Assembly: GCA_030704615.1 (NCBI GenBank)
Contig: CM060731.1
Location: 53,678,221-53,742,220, forward strand
DNA length: 64,000 bases
Source of the DNA: Takakia lepidozioides
Lineage: Eukaryota; Streptophyta; Takakiopsida; Takakiales; Takakiaceae
Reading direction: 5' to 3'
The stretch's first letter is position 1; every line of letters starts with the position of its first letter. Below, one piece after another: positions 23,726-33,405 of this stretch. A model generated the notes under the pieces. The model did not search any database. It was not told the origin of the DNA and saw only the letters and a list, made by a program, of their open reading frames with translations. A program made the translations under genes and the position numbers.

Positions 23726-24425
23726 AGCACCGCAAAGACAAGATGCTGAAATGGCAGGGAAAATCAGAAGAAAGTATACGAGTGTTGGAACGTCGAGCAA
23801 GGGCTGCCACTCCGGAAAGGGTGAAGATCGGCAGAAGGGTGAATATTGTTTGCTCAGAGTGGCTGGTAGCTCAGCTCGAGGCTTTGCGGCTTACATGCAT
23901 GTATGTGAATTTGGTGATTGCATGAAGGCTGTTACCCCCTTACAACTTGAGTATTCATCTGGGTAGAGCTGCTTCCATTGCCTCGGGGGACAGAGACCAA
24001 CTGTAGCAGCTATCAATGCAAAGCCAGCACCGCGGGCCATGTCAGTTCCACCCTTACAAGCAGAGAAGAAGGTGGTGCGACGGCAGCAGTCTGCAACTCC
24101 TAGTGCAGGGATAGAGCATAGTGGGAGAGATAGAGGTAGTTGACCAGTGACGGTCAATGGTGTGATCCAAAGCTGGTGGATACAATTGAGAAGGAGATTG
24201 TGGACGGAAGTCCGGCAGTCAAGTGGGATGACATTGGTACATGACCTCACTCTTCACACTCGTCTGAATGTCTTAGTCACAGCATGCCACCACTGAAGAA
24301 CTTACTGAGGTGATGTTGTTGCACCAGCAGCCTGGCAAAGAAAGCATTGCTAGAAATGGTGATTCTTCCCTCAATCCGAAGTGACATCTTTCAAGGTCTT
24401 CGCAAGCCTGCTCGAGTATTATGAT
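23726..24425 (+). pseudogene. Spastin/katanin-type AAA ATPase gene fragment
   Basis: Three or four exon-like pieces resemble the region from the end of the MIT domain to the start of the AAA domain of a plant spastin-like microtubule-severing ATPase. They are KMLKWQGKSEESIRVLERRA-type sequence (about 23740-23838, donor AGG|GTGAAT), a basic linker (about 24005-24140), DPKLVDTIEKEIVDGSPAV then KWDDI (about 24160-24234), and LAKKALLEMVILPSIRSDIF (about 24327-24400). The Walker A and B motifs and the rest of the ATPase are absent. The linker runs into a stop. The PPR gene begins 330 bases further on, where the Walker region would lie. It is a truncated, non-functional copy. Confidence 0.6.
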
Positions 24426-24750
24426 CAGCTGTGCTTGGTGATTTGGATTCATGCACATTTGTGTGCCTCCACATAAGGGGCAACCAGGGTAAGTCTCTAG
24501 AATCCCTTCAACTGGGGGTGCTCAAGGACTGCATGTCAGCATGCTCCATAACAGCTATTGTGGCTGTTCATCCCTCCCTTGGTTAATCAAGGGACCTCTA
24601 TCGGGACCAGTTCAGTGGGGAAGCTATAGAGAATCACAACCATCTTTTTATTGTAAGCAGATCTGACCTAACTAGGCTGAGAACAGCTTCGAACCTACAA
24701 ACTGGAAGGCAGCAGGGTCGCAGAAGTTCGAAGTTCGAGCGGGAGCAGCC

Positions 24751-27700
24751 ATGGCAGCACTTGCGAAAATTCGAGAAGGAGCAGCCATGGCAGAAAATAC
24801 AGCAAGCGTTGCATGGGTGGCATCCTCCACATGTTCCCGTGGCACATTGGGGTGTGCTCATAAGCCTCCCCGAGACGACGCCGCTTGCAAGATTGGCCCT
24901 GCTCCCATATCTTCAAACACGTGTGGGCTGTACGCTCCGAAGGGGTCCCCTTTGCATTTTTGGAACGGTGTTGAATTGACGTACAGTTCCATGTCGACGC
25001 CGGGCCACCAGAGACCAGTAGAGGAGGACCAAGTTCATGGAGAGGGGGATAAGCAAGGAGGCCATATAAGCAAAGATCTGAAACGCCAAAATGCAGTCGT
25101 AGAGAAGCTTTGGTACAAATATTTTGCGGACCTCTGTCAATGGTGGGACAGCGAAGGCAGAAAGATGCAGCCTTGTGGACATTGTTTCAAGCACAAGAGT
25201 GCCAACCACGGACTATGGAATAATAGCTATTGGAAGGAATATTTTTCAGACCCATGTCAATGGTGTGACAATCGAGGCAAAAAGATTCACCCTAGAGGAG
25301 CAGATTTCAAGCACAGAGGTACCAATGAGGGGCTATGGATTGTTAGCTACAAGAAACCTGTATGGATGGATGGTCAATTTAAAGCAGTGACAACAGAGTT
25401 TTGTGAGTCAGGCACCCCAACCATGATAACCTCTTTCGAAAGTGTTGGAAATGTGAGGAGACTATGTAAGGCAGGAAAACTGAAAGAGGTATTGCAATTT
25501 TTGAACCAAGGACGCATTTCGGCAGACTCCAATACTTATGTCTGTCTCTTGCAGGAGTGTGTCAAGAGGAAAAGCCTAGCAGAGGGTAAGCAGGTGCATG
25601 CCCACATCATCCAAAGTGGATTCAAGCCAGACATCTTTCTCCACAATACTCTTGTCAACATGCATGCCAAGTGTGGGAGCATTGTGGATGCACGCAGAGT
25701 GTTCGACACAATGCCTGAAAGAGGTTTGATTACCTGGAATATAATGATAGCAGGATATGCCAAACAGGGATATTGTAGGGAGGCCTTCCAGACCTATGAG
25801 CGAATGATGCAGGAAAGGGTGGCGCCCAACCAGGTCACATTCATATGCCTTCTCAAGGCGTGTGCGATCCTGGCAGCCCTGGAAAAGGGAAAAGAGGTCC
25901 ATTGTGACATCATTAAAGCCGGAATTGTGCCAAATATCATCCTGGACAATACCCTTGTGGATATGTATGCCAAATGCGGGAGCATCAAGGATGCAATGAA
26001 CGTCTTCAAAAATATGGCTGAACGAGATGTCGTGTCATGGAATGCAATGCTTGCAGGATTTGCCCAGCATGGGCGTGGGATGGAGGCTTTGGAAACATAT
26101 GAGCAAATGTTGTGGGAAGGGGTGAGACCCAACCAGGTCACGTTCGTTTGCGTTTGCAACGCATGTGCCAGCCTGGCAGCCCTTGAGAAGGGCAAAAAGG
26201 TCCATGCTGACATCATGAAAGCTGGAATTGTACCAGATATCATTCTGGACAATACCCTCATAGACATGTATGGCAAATGTGGGAGCATCGAGGATGCAAA
26301 GATAGTGTTTGACAATATGGCTGAGCGAAATGTGGTGTCATGGAATGCGATGATCTCAGGATATGCCCAGCATGGACGTGGGATGGACGCTCTTGAGACT
26401 TATGGGCAAATAATGCAGGAAGGGGTGAAACCCAATCAGGTTACTTTTGTTTCTGTTTGCAATGCATGTGCCAGCCTGGCAGACCTGGAGAAGGGCAAAG
26501 AGGTTCATGCCCACATCATGAAAGCTAGAATTGTACCAGATACCATTCTGGGCAATGCCCTTGTGGATATGTATGCCAAATGCGGGAGCATTGAGGATGC
26601 AAAGGGAGTCTTTGACAGTATGGCTAGGCGAGATGTAGTGTCATGGAATGTGATGATTGCAGGATATGCTCAGGATGGTTGTGGGATGGAGGCTTTGGAC
26701 ACCCTTGAGCAAATGATAGAGGAAGGGTTGAAGCCCAACCAGGTCACGTTTGTTTGTGTTCTCAAGGCGTGCGCCAACCTGACAGACCTGCAAAAGGGCA
26801 AAGAGGTCCATGCTGACATCATGAAAGCTGGATTTGTGCCAAATGTCATCTTGTACACTACCCTGGTGGACATGTATGCCAAATGTGGGAGCATTGAGGA
26901 TGCCAAGGCAGTGTTTGCCAATATGGCTGAACGAGATGTGGTGTCATGGAATGCAATGATTGCAGCCTATGTGCAGCATGGGCGTGGCATGGAGGCTTTG
27001 AAAACCTATGAGCAAATGATGCGGGAAGGGGTGAAGCCCAACCACGTCACGGTTCTTCATGTGTGCAATGCGTGTGCCAGCCTGGAATCCCTGGAGAAAG
27101 GCAAAGAGATCCATGCTGAAATCGTGAAAGCTGGAACTGTACGAGATATCATTGTCAACAATGCCCTTGTGGACATGTATGCCAAATGTGGGAGCATCAA
27201 GGATGCAAAGGGGGTGTTTGACAATATGGCTGAGCGAGATGTAGTGTCATGGAATGCCATGATGGCAGGATACACCCAACATGGGTATGGGATAGAGGCT
27301 TTGGAGACCTATGAGCAGATGGTGCAGGAAGGGGTGAAGCCCAATCAGGTCACGTTTGTTTGTGTCTGCAATGCCTGTGCCAGCCTGGCAACCCTGGAAA
27401 AGGGCGAAGAAGTCCATGCTGACATCATAAAAGCTGGAATTGTACCAGATATCATTCTCGGCAATACCCTTGTGGACATGTATGCCAAATGCGGGAGTAC
27501 TGAGGGTGCAAAGGGAGTGTTTGACAATATGGCTGAACGAGATGTAGTCTCATGGAATGCTATGATTGCAGGATATGCCCAACATGGGTTTGAGATTCAG
27601 GCATGGGAGACCTATGAGCAAATGATGCAAGAAGGGGTGAAACCTGACCAGGTCACATTCGTGTGTGCTCTCAAGGCATGTGCCAGCCTGGCAGATCTAG

Positions 27701-28770
27701 AAAAAGGCAGAGAGGTCCATGCTGACATCATAACATCTGGAATTGTGCCAAATACCATTTTGGACACAACCCTTGTGGACATGTATGCCAAATGCGGGAG
27801 CATCAATGACGCATATGGAGTGTTCGACAATATGGCTGAACGGGACGTGGTGTCATGGAATGCAATGATCGGAGGATATGCCCAGCATGGTTGTAGGAGG
27901 GAGGCCCTTCAATTATTTGCCGGAATGCAAGAGGAAGGCTTGAAGCCGGACAATATCACCTTTATATGTGTTCTCTCTGCATGTAGCCATGGGGGCCTAG
28001 TGGAGGAAGGCAGACACTACTTTAATTCCCTGATTCTCGATCATGGTCTCACTCCTACAGTAGAGCACTTCGGCTGCATAGTGGACCTTCTTGGCCGTGC
28101 AGGGCAAATGGATGAGGCAGAGGACTTCATTGACAAAATGCCAATTACACCAGACCGTGTAGTTTGGAAAGCCTTGCTTGGTGCCTGCAGAGTTCATGGC
28201 AATGTGGAGGTAGCAGAACGTGCAGTAAAATCTATTCTCAAGTGGGATCAAAAAGACCCTGCAGCTTATGTGTTGCTATCAAACATCTACGCAGCAGCTG
28301 GCAGGTGGGACGATACCGCAAAGGTGAGAAAAATGATGAAGTTCAGAGGTGTCAGAAAGGAGCCAGGTTGGTGCTACATTGCAATTGGCAGCAGTGTGCA
28401 CACATTTGTGGTAGATGACAAATTGCATCCACATGTTGTGGAAATCCATGGTGAGCTGAAAAGTTTGTCAGAGCAGATGAAGGAGGCAGGCTATGTGCCT
28501 GACACACGCTTTGTATTGCATGACATGGAGGAGGGACGAAAGGAAGTTTCTCTTGGCCACCACAGTGAGAAGCTGGCCATTGCTTTTGGGCTGATCAGCA
28601 CAGCTCCTGGGATGCCTCTCCGCATCATAAAAAATCTTCGGGTGTGTGGTGATTGCCACACAGCCACCAAGTTCATCTCAAAGATTGTTGGGCGAGAAAT
28701 CGTTGTACGGGATGCAAACCGCTTTCACCACTTCCAAGATGGGGTTTGTTCTTGTGGGGAGTACTGGTGA
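24751..28770 (+). CDS. PLS-class pentatricopeptide protein with DYW deaminase domain and two N-terminal PDF motifs
   Basis: A 1,339-residue intronless gene, expected to bind organellar RNA and perform C-to-U editing. Residues 1-110 are poorly conserved and may hold a targeting peptide. Residues about 121-156 and 160-196 are two copies of a motif like the PDF motif of plant OSB proteins (YFSDPCQWCDNRGKKIHPRG, then ADFKHRGTNEGLW). About eight PLS triplets of roughly 101 residues follow (about 235-1080), with anchors VVSWNAMIAGYAQHG and NTLVDMYAKCGSI. The E region has VEHFGCIVDLLGRAGQMDEA and LLGACRVHGNVEVAER. The DYW domain has HHSEKLAIAFGL (zinc ligand and catalytic glutamate), CGDCHTATK and a final CGEYW. 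The end is GEYW rather than DYW. The triplets are so alike that recent internal duplication is likely. I used the ATG at 24751; the next ATG at 24787 is also possible. Confidence 0.95.
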   Translation: MAALAKIREGAAMAENTASVAWVASSTCSRGTLGCAHKPPRDDAACKIGPAPISSNTCGLYAPKGSPLHFWNGVELTYSSMSTPGHQRPVEEDQVHGEGDKQGGHISKDLKRQNAVVEKLWYKYFADLCQWWDSEGRKMQPCGHCFKHKSANHGLWNNSYWKEYFSDPCQWCDNRGKKIHPRGADFKHRGTNEGLWIVSYKKPVWMDGQFKAVTTEFCESGTPTMITSFESVGNVRRLCKAGKLKEVLQFLNQGRISADSNTYVCLLQECVKRKSLAEGKQVHAHIIQSGFKPDIFLHNTLVNMHAKCGSIVDARRVFDTMPERGLITWNIMIAGYAKQGYCREAFQTYERMMQERVAPNQVTFICLLKACAILAALEKGKEVHCDIIKAGIVPNIILDNTLVDMYAKCGSIKDAMNVFKNMAERDVVSWNAMLAGFAQHGRGMEALETYEQMLWEGVRPNQVTFVCVCNACASLAALEKGKKVHADIMKAGIVPDIILDNTLIDMYGKCGSIEDAKIVFDNMAERNVVSWNAMISGYAQHGRGMDALETYGQIMQEGVKPNQVTFVSVCNACASLADLEKGKEVHAHIMKARIVPDTILGNALVDMYAKCGSIEDAKGVFDSMARRDVVSWNVMIAGYAQDGCGMEALDTLEQMIEEGLKPNQVTFVCVLKACANLTDLQKGKEVHADIMKAGFVPNVILYTTLVDMYAKCGSIEDAKAVFANMAERDVVSWNAMIAAYVQHGRGMEALKTYEQMMREGVKPNHVTVLHVCNACASLESLEKGKEIHAEIVKAGTVRDIIVNNALVDMYAKCGSIKDAKGVFDNMAERDVVSWNAMMAGYTQHGYGIEALETYEQMVQEGVKPNQVTFVCVCNACASLATLEKGEEVHADIIKAGIVPDIILGNTLVDMYAKCGSTEGAKGVFDNMAERDVVSWNAMIAGYAQHGFEIQAWETYEQMMQEGVKPDQVTFVCALKACASLADLEKGREVHADIITSGIVPNTILDTTLVDMYAKCGSINDAYGVFDNMAERDVVSWNAMIGGYAQHGCRREALQLFAGMQEEGLKPDNITFICVLSACSHGGLVEEGRHYFNSLILDHGLTPTVEHFGCIVDLLGRAGQMDEAEDFIDKMPITPDRVVWKALLGACRVHGNVEVAERAVKSILKWDQKDPAAYVLLSNIYAAAGRWDDTAKVRKMMKFRGVRKEPGWCYIAIGSSVHTFVVDDKLHPHVVEIHGELKSLSEQMKEAGYVPDTRFVLHDMEEGRKEVSLGHHSEKLAIAFGLISTAPGMPLRIIKNLRVCGDCHTATKFISKIVGREIVVRDANRFHHFQDGVCSCGEYW

Positions 28771-29113
28771 AAGGATGTTCTTCTTGCAAGGTGTGACTGT
28801 CTTCCTTCCTTCATTAGATCTCTGGAGCTGCTAGGTTCAGTCACCGTTACTCTGGAATTATGGCTTTGATGTACAGAGGGCATTTCCTCTAGCATATCAA
28901 CTGTCCAAGAGCTGAGTGTGGGGTCTACTCACCACAAGGTGGGATCTCTACCGGAAATTGCATTTTGGTCCAATATAACCAATGCCATGTGTTTACAAGA
29001 GGTAAATGTTGATGTGCAGCATGGTCTAGATCATGTCTGGAAACAAGTTGGGTGCTTGCATTCTTCTTGAGGTGCAGATGTGGATGTCGTTAGTTGTTGA
29101 GAAGAGAGAGTTG
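28771..29113. other. 3' flank of the PPR gene
   Basis: This presumably includes the 3' untranslated region. I see no further gene or repeat before the LINE/SINE cluster. Confidence 0.4.
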
Positions 29114-29287
29114 TGAGAAAGAGAATGTACTCACGAGACGTTGTTTGCTGTAGCCTTGTGGGTATAGACCCCGTACCCAGTTTGGGCTGAACGAAAGCAG
29201 TGGGTCACCCATCCCAGTACTATTCCATCCGAAAGGTGCTTCACTTCAGAGTTCTGCGGGATCTGGTGGGTATGACCACCACACAAT
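29114..29287 (-). mobile_element. 5S-rRNA-headed SINE with LINE-derived tail
   Basis: On the minus strand the head (about 29286-29198) matches plant 5S rRNA. It runs from GGTGGTCATACC, after a 10-base deletion, through CAGATCCCGCAGAACTCTGA and AGTGAAGCAC to AGTACTGGGATGGGTGACCC, which is the box C region of the internal promoter. It passes directly into the 3' end shared with the LINE family: GGTCTATACCCACAAGGC, then AACAACGTCTCGTGAGTACA and a TTCTCTTTCTC end. A 5S head joined to a LINE tail is the layout of SINE3-class elements. The box A/IE part of the promoter is diverged. Confidence 0.7.
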
Positions 29288-29298
29288 GAGAGAGAGAA

Positions 29299-29564
29299 TG
29301 TACTCATAAGATGTTGTTTGCCGTAGCCTTGTGGTCATTGACCCTGTGTTCAGTTTGAGCAGAACACAAAGGGACAGAACCTACCTTTGTTAGGGGCGGA
29401 CGCTGATAGTAAGACTTACCTCGGAATAAACAATTGATCGGGGATTTCCAGATATCCTCTAGAAATCCCTTTACACAAGCATCAATCTGCTGTGGGTGGT
29501 TTGCCCAATAACTAGGCCCCAAAAGGGCCTGGGCTTTTGGCTCAGCCTCCAGACTTTCAAAGTT
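29299..29564 (-). mobile_element. 5'-truncated LINE copy inserted in the tail of another copy
   Basis: On the minus strand this starts at AACTTTGAAAGTCTGGAGG, exactly after a (TC)n run, and ends at CTTATGAGTACATT before another (TC)n run. It encodes the last part of ORF2 (QIDACVKGFLEDIWKSPIN, then KSYYQRPPL). The frame is open to the end. It lies immediately 3' of the tail copy at 29577-29616. Confidence 0.8.
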
Positions 29565-29576
29565 GAGAGAGAGAAT

Positions 29577-29616
29577 GTACTCATAAGACGTTTCTTGCAG
29601 TAGCCTTGTGGTCATT
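29577..29616 (-). mobile_element. LINE 3' tail, minimal copy
   Basis: About 40 bases of the family's 3' end: GACCACAAGGCTACTGCAAG, then AAACGTCTTATGAGTACATT, followed by (CT)n. The next truncated copy begins at the end of that (CT)n. Confidence 0.7.
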
Positions 29617-29799
29617 CAGAAAGAGTGAGTGTCTGTCTTATATAGCATGTCAAAGCTAGACAAGGAAATACTGAACACAATGTGTTGTGTTTATATGTTT
29701 TTAATAACAGCAGACATCCTAATCTAGGCACCATCAAACTGCCTCTAGCCAGACTGCCTCCATACCTCCCTTACAAATCCTTACTGCAAATATTCTTTA

Positions 29800-30372
29800 G
29801 GTGTTCTTATGGCAATCAAATGCAAACAACAGGACCGAACATGGTCGTGGACATGTGTAAGGAGTTCAGTATCTCAATGAGATTGAGGACTGAGTTGTAG
29901 GGGCCTTTCAATGGAGCTCAAAGGAGGGTGCTCTTGCTGAAGTGAATATGCGAGGTATTGCATTTGAGGTGTGCGACGTGGTTGATGCCATACATCGTGG
30001 TGGTGGCCAGATCATGCCAACTGCCTGTATGCAGCTCAGCTCACAGCCAAGCCTCGCCTTTTGGAGCCGGTTTACTTGGTGGAAATCCAGGCAGCAGAGG
30101 GTGCGCTTGGTGGCATATATGGTGTGCTCAATCAAAAACGTGGTCCTGTGTTTGAGGAAGTCCAGAGGCCAGGAACTCCTCTCTACAATATCAAAGCTTA
30201 TCTCCCTGTCATAGAGTCATTTGGATTTTTAGGTACTCTTCGAGCAGTGACATCTGGGCAGGCCTTCCCCCAGTGTGTCTTTGACCACTGGATGATGAAC
30301 AGTGACCCACATGACTTGACTAGGCAGTCCATAGCCTTTCTGCAGCGCCTAGTGCTTTTACAGGCAGTCCTT
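29800..30372 (+). pseudogene. Elongation factor 2 pseudogene (C-terminal domains)
   Basis: Recognisable EF-2 segments in order are GPNMVVDMCK, then a frame change, VQYLNEIED-type sequence, [76 protein letters not shown] and [14 protein letters not shown]. At least three frameshifts or stops and a small deletion (loss of LHA before DAIHRG) break it. No introns are visible across the matched region, so it looks like a processed copy. Confidence 0.85.
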
Positions 30373-30927
30373 GGCCATGAATGATATACCACATCTGTGA
30401 AAGATTGAGGGGGCCAAATGGAGACAGAGTTCTGTTCCATTTCATACAAGGGCCGAGTTTATCTCTTTGAAGACAAACGTCACCAGAAGCACCTGGAGGC
30501 AGCTCCCCTAATTTCTAGAAGGTGGGTGGTTTGTAGATCTCTCTTCTGAGGCACAGAAAAAATGACAGATTTCGTAGTGTCCAAGCAGAGGAGCTGGGTT
30601 CTATTAAGCATGTTATGATGATACTGTTCGTGGTTTGTTGCAGGGAAGAGCTAGACAGGGACTCCACATGTGAAAACAACAAAGGAAGGCTGTGGCTCTG
30701 ATCACTGTTGGCATTGGTTGATTTTTCATTGCATTGCATTGCATCCATTGCATTCATGTGCTCGAGCAGCTTGCATCCATTGCATCCGAACCTGCATGCA
30801 AAGGGGGGCAAGTGGTCTGGCCTATCGGAGCAGTAGGCCAAAACACTCGTAGTTTGGCCCGCAATTGTGGCCCACATTCAAGCCAACTGTGGTTGGCACG
30901 GTAGTGGGTTCGACCCCCACTTGGGTC

Positions 30928-31130
30928 TGGGCGTGTTTGACAATACAGCTGAACGAATTGTGGTGTCATGGAATGTGATGATCGGTGGATAGGGGTTGCA
31001 TGCTTGCGTGTGGGAGGCTTTGGAGATGGGGTGCCAGCCTGCCAACCCTGGAGAAGGGCAAAGAGGTTCATGTGACTTCATCGAAGCAGGAAGGTACGAG
31101 CCGTTCTGAACACTGCCCTGGTGGGCATAT
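30928..31130 (+). pseudogene. PPR pseudogene fragment
   Basis: Short pieces of PLS repeat occur in order: VFDNTAERIVVSWNVMIGG, a stop, then a jump to PTLEKGKEVHVTS and NTALVGIF. About 60 residues between the first and second pieces are missing. It is a deletion derivative of the same PPR family as the 24.8-kb gene. Confidence 0.75.
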
Positions 31131-31379
31131 TTGCATCAACCGGCACCGGACTGCTGGGACCCTGGTGGCTATAATAGCAGAGTACCAATCTCAACACAGA
31201 CCAGCCGTATCTGTGCCCAGCAGAACCCACAACAATACCCTGTTACAATACATGTTAAGATATTGCAAGGTGCAGGCCTCGCATGCCCTCAACAATATAT
31301 CTGGCCCGGGGGAATCCCTCTCAGCTGAAGCCCAGGGAGCAACAAGGAGAAGTTAAGATCTGACCCTGCCCGAAGGATT

Positions 31380-33070
31380 CTGTGGCCAGCTTTATTGTAT
31401 TCTTCCAACCCGCTGTTACGCTTCGCCGGCAAATCACCCCTGGTAAGTTATTGTGTGCTTACGCTACACTCACCCACTTACGCTGCCATGTTGCTCTCCT
31501 CCCGACTCCCACCAAATTAATTGCATCTTATGTAGCTCTATGTCTGATTTCCACTGCTACTCGCTTTGTGACATACTAACCCCAAATGATATCAGCACTC
31601 AATATACTCTACACAAAGTTACCATCTCACCAGCAAAATCACTCTCTATAAGAAAACAAATACAACCAAAACCAACTTCTACCACCCACATACAAGCTCA
31701 CTGCAAAGAGCCCCCGCTATTGTAATTGGTTTACACCCCAGACTGTCCAGGGAACAACAAGAAAGTAGCATCAACCCCACTGCATATACACCACAGATTA
31801 TACCCTGTATGCAGTCAGCTCCTGTTATTTGGCCAAAGACACAATATTACCTATCCCCAGCAACAATGTCATAGCCAACGCGAAGAATTGTTGCCACTGT
31901 AACTGCCATTGCTACTGGAACTACAAGCACCATAACTATACATGCATACGACAACCAAGTTATTACCATAACGATTTCCATAACACACTTGCAAGGTATA
32001 CAGTCAACCGGCTGATGGGGTCACCCCCCTTCAAGCATATCACATCCCAATCTGCAACAGAATAATCTTTGGCAAACAATCAGTTAACTGTATGCCTCCC
32101 TCCCTCAACAACTCTGATAATGACAACCCCCTCAGAAAGTGGATCATTATGAGAGTTGCTAAACAGGAACGATCCCAAGCACAGTAAGCAGCTTGCCAGG
32201 GCACTCCCATTCTTCCACAAAGCTAGAACATGTCAATGCTAAAGGCTATCTCTTCACAAACCCAGCTACACAATTCTGCCCAAAAGTACTACCCCCCCCC
32301 CTCCCCTGGCCTTACTACTTGGGAGGACAGCAAACGTCCACACATCTGGTGCCTGCACGAATACTATGCTACAAATGCCACAAATCAAAGCTACTGAATG
32401 CTAATTGCTCACAAGATTTTCCATCTACCTATACCCTCATTGAAATTTACTTACAAGTTATTTGGAAGGACCATCTTTCGACCAATTACCCCCCACTGCC
32501 CCACATTATGGTTACCCTCCCATGCTGGATGGCACCGCATAATCAACCTGTCCCCCCACTGGCCCATCACATTATAGCCCCATCTCATGTCACCAGTCTA
32601 CACTACAGCCAAAGACGCTACCTCTACATAAACCAAACAATGCACCCCTGTGACCATCTTTCCCCTTTGCCAAACCAGCACCCCACGGCTAGTACCTCCA
32701 ATAAATGAGTGGGAAATGAGTGACACTGCTGGTGTCAGGAGCTTGCTAGGACATCATACTCTGACCCACAATGCAAAATACCGTTTAAGTTCTACATTTC
32801 TTCATGTTTATAATGCTATACAACAGTCTATTTCCATATGACCTGCTTGCCTCCGACATAGCTGACCCTTTCGTTCGTTATAATTCCCTATGGGGTGTGC
32901 TGCCATCTCACAAGGCTACCAAATAAGCTCCATTGCACTGCATACAATCAATACTATTCCCACGATGCTGATCGACCAAATCAATCTCAAAAGCATGACA
33001 TTCCCAATACCCAAAGCCCAACCGCCACTACCTGGCTGCAAACATTATCCCTAAAAATAACACAACACAG
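31380..33070. other. G-poor, C/A-rich tract of unknown origin
   Basis: The plus strand is conspicuously poor in G and rich in C and A for about 1.7 kb, with many CCCC and CACA runs. Small open frames exist only because of this bias, and none has family motifs. The change in composition is abrupt near 31380. It may be part of an old retroelement. It has no counterpart next to the second GLE1 copy. Confidence 0.5.
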
Positions 33071-33405
33071 CCTACCCCCGCATCCTGATCAGCATAAAAA
33101 TCCCTACATAAATTCCAACCCAAACCAAAACTGCACATGCTTTCTCATTGTCACAAAGCTGCTACTCAGGCTAATCCCACACTTTCGACATGCTCAAACT
33201 GGACTAACCCAAAACCGCATCAGTGCCACACAATAATCTGCCTTCCCTGCCAAAATACAGCAGGAACGCGAAGTTTACGGGGATATTATTGGTTAACGAG
33301 AGGTAATGGGAACACTAAGTCCCGAATGGTCAGAGACAGAGACTGCGTGGGAGCAGCCTTTGGGAAGCTTCCCATAAGTTACCTTGCAAGTGAGACTAAG
33401 TTTGT

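Noticed and set aside
28997-28999. Second PPR gene antisense to the main one
   Set aside because: The minus-strand frames under 25.5-28.3 kb repeat with the same period as the PPR triplets and are mirror shadows of them.
30855-30945. tRNA-like B-box (GGGTTCGACCCCCAC)
   Set aside because: No cloverleaf could be formed around it, and it runs into PPR pseudogene sequence.
32193-32708. 171-codon open frame in the G-poor tract
   Set aside because: Stops are rare there because of the base bias; the proline/threonine/histidine-rich product has no motif.
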